DNA of 64,000 nt from Paulinella micropora (lineage: Eukaryota; Cercozoa; Imbricatea; Euglyphida; Paulinellidae). Positions 59,458 through 64,000 of the stretch are shown here, one piece after another. The position numbers and the translations under genes are program-made. The notes under the pieces were generated by a model. The model was not told the DNA's origin. It did not search any database and saw only the letters and a list, made by a program, of their open reading frames with translations. The stretch is from positions 83,501-147,500 of the forward strand of contig WBZZ01001308.1 in the NCBI GenBank assembly GCA_019918135.1, given 5' to 3'. Positions within the stretch are counted from its first letter, which is position 1; every line of letters begins with the position of its first letter.

Positions 59458-60408
59458 ATGGACCACAAACATAGCAATCCACAAAACAACGAACCCGAAG
59501 ATGAAGATGAAAGAAAGGAACAACAAGCACTTGAAATACATTACCAAAAAAGATTACCGACCGATAGATGGAATACGATATGGTCTGATAAACCGCTTAA
59601 ACAAGTTTTCGCAGATTTGGCAGATATGTCTAAACTTAAAGACAAGAAAGGTAATAAAAAATATGCTTGGATGTTGTTTTGGATTGACACTAACAGCCGA
59701 TTTTTAATCATTAAACCTCTTAAAAATAAAACGGCAAAATAAGTTTATTTAGCTTTGAAATCAATACCATACACGCCCGAGAGCATTACAACCGACAGCG
59801 GAAGTGAATATAAAGGAGCGGTGAAAGATTATTTTAGAGAGAATAATATTGAGCATCGGACGGTTGAAGTGGGCGATCATCGGGCTCTTGCGATTGTGGA
59901 CAGAGTTATTAGAACTATTAGAAGGTGGCTTGACATTCTATTTGAAACTAATGGCAATTTTGATTGGTTGACTTATATTGACGATATGGTGGATGCTTAT
60001 AATATGCGACATCATAGAACAATTCAAGCTCGTCCGATTGATGTATTCAAAGGAGTAAATAAAAATAAACAACGGATTGACCGCGACCATTTAATAGATG
60101 AATTTGAAAAGGGTGATAAAGTCCGCCGTGAGTTGAAGAGGACGATATTTTCAAAGGGAGGAAAACAATACAGCAAACAGATTTTCACCGTTAAGGGTAG
60201 AAAGGGTTTCAAATTAATATTAAATTCGGACGAGCTAGTAAGTCCTCGTGAGTTATTAAAGACTAAGTTTGACCGCCAGGTTGGTGAAGAAAAACAAATT
60301 AATGAACAAGTTAAAGAGATAACGAAGGAAAAGAGAATAAGAGAACTAATGAAGCGAGAGGATATTGATATTGGTAATATAATACAAAGTAAAAGAGAAA
60401 AAAAATAA
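59458..60408 (+). pseudogene. INT: Polinton integrase with in-frame stop and D-D-D site
   Basis: Starts MDHKHSNPQNNEPEDEDERK. Catalytic residues: first Asp in QVFADLADMSKLKD, second Asp in ITTDSGSEYKGAVKDY (about 59788), and Asp in ALAIVDRVIRTIRRWLD, 34 residues later, where rve-type integrases have Glu. A TAA at 59740-59742 interrupts the frame; the fragment copy has GAA there. The rest stays in frame to 60408, with a basic C-terminus ending QSKREKK. It would insert the element with 6-bp duplications, but this copy is interrupted. Confidence 0.92.
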
Positions 60409-60426
60409 TTTTGTGTAGTTTATCCA

Positions 60427-60555
60427 TTAACCCCAGAACATAGCCGTATTACATTCTCCCTTTAAGCTTTCTTCAAATATCCAGAATACTTGTTCTTCTA
60501 TTTTTGATAATTCAACGATTATGTAGATTTCAAACATTTTTCTAACCGCATACAT
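60427..60555 (-). CDS. Possible 42-residue peptide
   Basis: ATG 60555 to TAA 60427: MYAVRKMFEIYIIVELSKIE, then EEQVFWIFEESLKGECNTAM. It directly follows the 60572 gene on the same strand. No homologue is recognised, and its short length makes it uncertain. Confidence 0.25.
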   Translation of the reverse strand: MYAVRKMFEIYIIVELSKIEEQVFWIFEESLKGECNTAMFWG

Positions 60556-60571
60556 TCTACGATTTTCAACT

Positions 60572-60853
60572 TCAATATTTTTTTATTTTTATCATAGATT
60601 TAGTAAATCGTTTAATATGGCAAAGCATAAATTCTGGAATTTGCCTTCTTGCTTTTAGTAGTTGTTTTTTTTCGTCTCTGTTTATTGGTTTATGATTAAT
60701 AAAACATTCGTCCATATAATATCGTAAGTCGCCCTTAATTGTTTCATCTTTACTCCTCCTCACCCACTTCTCCCTCGGTCCCGTAAATTCGCAGATTAAC
60801 TTGATAACCTCGGTCGGCAGGATGGTCTCGTCGGTTAGGTAGCGGTAAGCCAT
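60572..60853 (-). CDS. Small basic protein near right end, F-box-like start
   Basis: 93 residues: MAYRYLTDETILPTEVIKLI, then CEFTGPREKWVRRSKDETIK and a Lys/Arg-rich C-terminus. ILPTEVIKLICEFTGP again resembles an F-box-type first helix. It is the outermost gene at the right end, reading inward, with its start 47 bp from the terminal repeat. Function unknown. Confidence 0.55.
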   Translation of the reverse strand: MAYRYLTDETILPTEVIKLICEFTGPREKWVRRSKDETIKGDLRYYMDECFINHKPINRDEKKQLLKARRQIPEFMLCHIKRFTKSMIKIKKY

Positions 60854-60900
60854 TTTTGTAAAGTCTTTTTACTTTTATATTATTAGAATTATTTTTTTAG

Positions 60901-61065
60901 ATGTAAAATAATTAATTCAAATATTAATTTTAGCTTCCTTTTTGATTTCCTCTTGATTTCTTAATTATTTCTTATGATGTTAAAAATGGCGATTTGGTCC
61001 GGAAAGACCCTTTTTTTGAGGGCATTTTCTTGAAAATGACCCTAAAAAAAGGGTAATCATCTTCT
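60901..61065. repeat. Polinton right terminal inverted repeat
   Basis: The complement of 40662-40826 with about six differences, ending GGGTAATCATCTTCT. The differences cluster near the middle (around 60955-60975) with one at 61003. CTGGAC follows at 61066. Confidence 0.95.
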
Positions 61066-61245
61066 CTGGACATACCTTTTGATCTCACGGACGAGCGACG
61101 AATCCCCACTTGCATCTGGGATGAGGTGGAGGAAAGAGGCTGGCCCTTCGAGATTATCGGGGCACCACCGGCAACGATGGGATCGAGGGGAAGGAAGCGT
61201 CCCTCGGGGCCGGAGCGGAGGAATCAGAGGAGGGGAAGGAGATGA
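61066..61245 (+). pseudogene. Ty3/gypsy 3' ORF, right part
   Basis: After the second CTGGAC an open frame runs on, in phase with the codons before the Polinton, for about 57 codons to TGA at 61243-61245. It includes DERRIPTCIWDEVEERGW and an Arg/Gly-rich end. It is the distal part of the ORF that ends at 40661. Confidence 0.6.
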
Positions 61246-62095
61246 GGGAGAGAGAGAAAAAGAGAGCAGAGAGAGATGAGAAGTGAATGAGAAAGAGAAG
61301 AATGAAAAGATAAGAAGATGACCGAAACCGGGGTGGTGCGCCCGGGGGAAGCGGCTGAGAATACCAGTGGATCGCTTGATCCTAAAAGTGTACGGTATAC
61401 ACTTGGTACGCGCAGGAGCGCGAGGGCACGGACGTCATGGTCTGAACGGAATCGGAAAAATCAACGTTTTGGAGAAGGATTGGATATGTACAGAAACCAC
61501 GATACTAATCGTGAACTTTCATGTGCTGGTTATCGACAGCACATGAAAAATGCGCGACATACACAAGCAAGGGCCATGGCACCAATCGTACTCTTTCATG
61601 TGCTGGCGAAGGCGAACACATGAAATTACACGACAATTACTTCTACCTGTCTTGGAGGATGTTGGGATTTCCGCGCAGGGCGCGATGACGGATAATCTTA
61701 TCTCGCGCAGGGCGCGACGATACATTGCTTTTCCGCGCAAGGACGCGATGACAGACTTATAAGACTTTGGAGGATAATATTTTAACCCGCCGGGGAGCGA
61801 GGTCGAAGACATTGACGGACTGATCACCCTCACGCTCACTTACTGATATTCACCCTCAGCCTGCGGTGGCTTGACAAAGGGTAAGCGTACGGGGTACGAA
61901 CGGAAAAAGGATGACGGGAAAGACTGAGAAGATGAAAAGAAAGATGAAGAATGACGAAGAAGAGAAGGAAGGGGGTAACACAAATATACCCACAGGTACC
62001 GCGGAAGGGCAACGAGCCTATATGGCGAGCAAGGCAACGGGACGCGAAGACGGCGGAACGCCGGCTGGACGACACTTACCGCTCGGCATGCGGAT
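61246..62095. other. Gypsy-flank non-coding region with hairpins
   Basis: No gene. It contains two TTTCATGTG...CACATGAAA hairpins (61517-61548, stem 12 bp, loop 8; 61594-61625, stem 9) and three copies of CGCGCAGGGCGCGA-type sequence between about 61671 and 61750. It could be the untranslated or LTR region of the gypsy element; no second LTR copy is available to test this. Confidence 0.5.
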
Positions 62096-62096
62096 C

Positions 62097-62099
<3 letters not shown>

Positions 62100-62176
<77 letters not shown>
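62100..62176. repeat. (AT)n microsatellite
   Basis: About 38 uninterrupted AT units. The ORFs reading YIYIYI are artefacts of it. Confidence 0.95.
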
Positions 62177-62182
<6 letters not shown>

Positions 62183-62259
62183 GATAACAAAACGGGCACG
62201 GGGGGGGGGACCAACGCGGAAGACGGATTGGGGGGGCTGGCGGAATAGGGGGAGAGGGG

Positions 62260-62407
62260 ATAGAGTATAGGACGGATAGTAGTAGAATGGGATAGATTCT
62301 AGGTTGGATAGCATATAGGATGGATAGTAACGGGATCGGATAGATTTGAGGTCGGATAGTAATAGGTATGGATAGTGTAGAGGGGGGGGGGGGGGGGGGG
62401 GGGGGGG
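62260..62407. repeat. Degenerate GGATAG repeats and a 26-G run
   Basis: About ten GGATAG-containing units of variable spacing (62260-62375) followed by 26 G (62382-62407). No coding content. Confidence 0.75.
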
Positions 62408-62690
62408 AAGGTTCAACAAGGAGACGATACGGGACAACAACGGGACGACCTGAAGACAGGGGGACAAAAGGGGGATAACAAACGGGGGAATGGGATGGAT
62501 AGACGGGTAGATCTATAAGTGGTACTCGGGGTCGTTTAAAGCAAGGAGTGATAGCGCCGGGGGGACGGCGATGGGGGGTATCCGAGGCTTGGCGGGGGGC
62601 CTTCCCTCAACGACGTCTTAAGTCACTCCTGGGCTACACGCCGGGACTACAGCGTCACCTGGGACCTTAATTTGGTAAAAGGTTTTTCGA
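62408..62690. other. No gene recognised
   Basis: G-rich spacer before the minisatellite. No ORF or repeat structure supported. Confidence 0.5.
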
Positions 62691-63176
62691 TTCGTGGCAA
62701 TTTTCGACGTTCGAGTGGAGGTGGATGGATTGATCAAATTCCCACTAGTTTCGTGGCAATTTTCGACGTTCGAGTGGAGGTGGATGGATTGATCAAATTC
62801 CCACTAGTTTCGTGGCAATTTTCGACGTTCGAGTGGAGGTGGATGGATTGATCAAATTCCCACTAATTTCGTGGCAATTTTCGACGTTCGAGTGGAGGTG
62901 GATGGATTGATCAAATTCCCACTAGTTTCGTGGCAATTTTCGACGTTCGAATGGAGGTGGATGGATTGATCAAATTCCCACTAGTTTCGTGGCAATTTTC
63001 GACGTTCGAGTGCAGGTGGATGGATTGATCAAATTCCCACTAGTTTCGTGGCAATTTTCGACGTTCGAGTGGAGGTGGATGGATTGATCAAATTTCCACT
63101 AGTTTCGTGGCAATTTTCGACGTTCGAGTGGAGGTGGATGGATTGATCAAATTCCCACTAGTTTCATGGCAATTTT
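62691..63176. repeat. 59-bp minisatellite, eight copies
   Basis: The unit starts TTCGTGGCAATTTTCGACG and contains GGAGGTGGATGGATTGATC and CCCACTAG. Eight full copies run from 62691 to 63162, then 14 bp of a ninth with TTCATGG. Copies differ by one or two bases, so it is recent. The period is not a multiple of three, so it is not a protein repeat. Confidence 0.95.
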
Positions 63177-63585
63177 CATGGATTCAGATTTTACACAAGA
63201 GGGCTTATGCAAAATTATGGTGGCGGCAGATATGGGACAATACATTTTACGTGAGTGGACTCACGCAAAATTTTTCTTTTTGCGCAATGGAAGCGCATCG
63301 GATTTCCAATCTGGGGATAATGCGGAACCGATGAGCTTAAATCGGACAAACATGGAATTTATCAATAACTATCCGGGGGGTAGTATAGACTCACACTAGG
63401 TGGGGGGGACGATGAGTGAATTTAGGATAACACGGGGTGTGCAATTTATCCGAGGGGAAGTCACCCGTCCAGTCACAGACCATCTCTTGAGATAATTTAC
63501 ATATTTTATCACGGTTTGGTTCGGCTGGTCTTAACTCGACTTCTCGCGCATCCTGACGAGGGCACGCTCGGGGGGGAGAGGGGAT
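63177..63585. other. No gene recognised
   Basis: Short open frames of 75-77 codons extend from the minisatellite and show no known motif. The GGGGGG-containing stretch at 63568-63580 precedes the inverted TG..CA repeat. Confidence 0.4.
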
Positions 63586-63974
63586 TGTGCCGGCCCATCC
63601 GGTATATCATGGCAATACTCTATGTTCCCGGTCGGTTTACCTTGGCTTGGAGAGTACGGAGTCCCGGGCCCTTCTACGTTAGGTATTCTTCATTCTACAA
63701 ATCGTTAGACAGTTATTATATTATTAATATTTGGTCTCGGTAACACAGAGCCTATCCGGGTTGCCTAGCAAGACTATCAACGCAGTATGGAAACGCACTT
63801 TAATAACTCGTATAATAAAAGAACTGACGCTTTGACTTCCACGTCACAGAATGACTAACTTAGGTATAGGTCTTACGCATTTCGGTTAACATTGGCATTA
63901 TTGACTGTCCGGCCTATTGACAAATCAACTTCCTAAGTAACGGTGAATTAAATTGAAATAGTAATGACCAACGC
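63586..63974 (-). repeat. Inverted copia LTR with a TG...CA insert
   Basis: On the minus strand, 63974-63746 matches the copia LTR (GCGTTGGTCATTAC to GGATAGGCTCTG), and 63745-63586 is the 160-bp copy of the element at 653-810. The LTR end TCTG stands directly before TGTTACC. No gag follows, so this is a solo or truncated copy. It has an 11-bp indel relative to 8141-8352. Confidence 0.75.
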
Positions 63975-64000
63975 TTTGTGCCGGATCGAGCGGGTATATC

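Larger units (their letters stand above)
40662..61065. mobile_element. Complete Polinton/Maverick, 20,404 bp
   Basis: The termini are 5'-AG...CT-3', the inverted repeats 165 bp (40662-40826 and 60901-61065, about 96% identical), and the target duplication is CTGGAC (40656-40661 and 61066-61071). 5'-AG ends and 6-bp duplications are hallmarks of Polintons. The gene set includes pPolB, integrase, protease, packaging ATPase, major and minor capsid proteins. Replication and integration genes flank a central minus-strand morphogenesis block. In-frame stops in the polymerase and integrase mean this copy is probably not autonomous. Confidence 0.97.

Noticed and set aside
61840..62270. ORFs with YIYIYI on both strands
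   Set aside because: Produced by the (AT)n tract.
62691..63176. CRISPR-like or protein repeat
   Set aside because: Units are contiguous with no variable spacers, and the 59-bp period breaks any reading frame.

Overview
The window is eukaryotic nuclear DNA made almost entirely of nested mobile elements. Ty1/copia and Ty3/gypsy retrotransposons, gag-like and RNase H relics, long microsatellites, a minisatellite and miniature inverted-repeat elements surround a complete Polinton/Maverick (a virus-like DNA transposon). Bacterial-style operons, ribosome binding sites and RNA genes are absent. An alga or other protist is plausible, but the species cannot be fixed from the sequence.

Layout. 1-652: no gene recognised. 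653-8401: copia-1, plus strand, decayed, with a 3' LTR at 8141. 8402-12170: AT-rich spacer holding a possible 1.66-kb TA-flanked insertion. 12179-14010: minus-strand copia RT/RNase H relic. 14229-16440: low-confidence host-like gene with trinucleotide repeats. 16900-19074: minus-strand gag-like gene. 19606-28149: copia-2, plus strand, better preserved, interrupted by a 1681-bp TA-flanked element and a 293-bp palindromic MITE, and truncated in RNase H. 28150-34380: GC-richer replication module with an unknown ORF, an array of seven paired inverted 10-bp repeats, a minus-strand unknown gene, and a plus-strand replicase split by frameshifts (family A-like DNA polymerase palm, herpes origin-binding-protein-like helicase, C-terminal domain). 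34380-34800: (GAAA)n. 35361-38165: fragment of a second, divergent Polinton in inverted orientation. 38170-40661: Ty3/gypsy integrase end. 40662-61065: complete Polinton. 61066-61245: the rest of the interrupted gypsy reading frame. 61246-63585: microsatellites and a 59-bp minisatellite. 63586-63974: an inverted copia LTR carrying the same 158-160-bp insert as at 653.

The Polinton is 20,404 bp. It starts AG and ends CT, has 165-bp terminal inverted repeats and a 6-bp target duplication (CTGGAC). It encodes protein-primed DNA polymerase B, retroviral-type integrase, double-jelly-roll major capsid protein, penton-like minor capsid protein, packaging ATPase, adenovirus-type cysteine protease, a small basic core protein, a 1207-residue fibre with an S74 chaperone, a lipase, a DNA methyltransferase, a DUF3223/HNH-like protein and several small proteins. 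This is a virion-forming gene set, but the integrase and the polymerase each carry an in-frame stop and four genes have a -1 frame break. Two of those breaks fall on canonical -1 slippery heptamers.

The two most interesting signals are: (1) the array at 28997-29829, where inverted pairs of a 10-bp box flank a 32-33-bp spacer next to an origin-binding-protein-like helicase and a family A-like polymerase, an architecture like herpesvirus oriS; and (2) covarying RNA-hairpin candidates in the Polinton, one in the leaders of both capsid genes and one at the 3' ends of two late genes.
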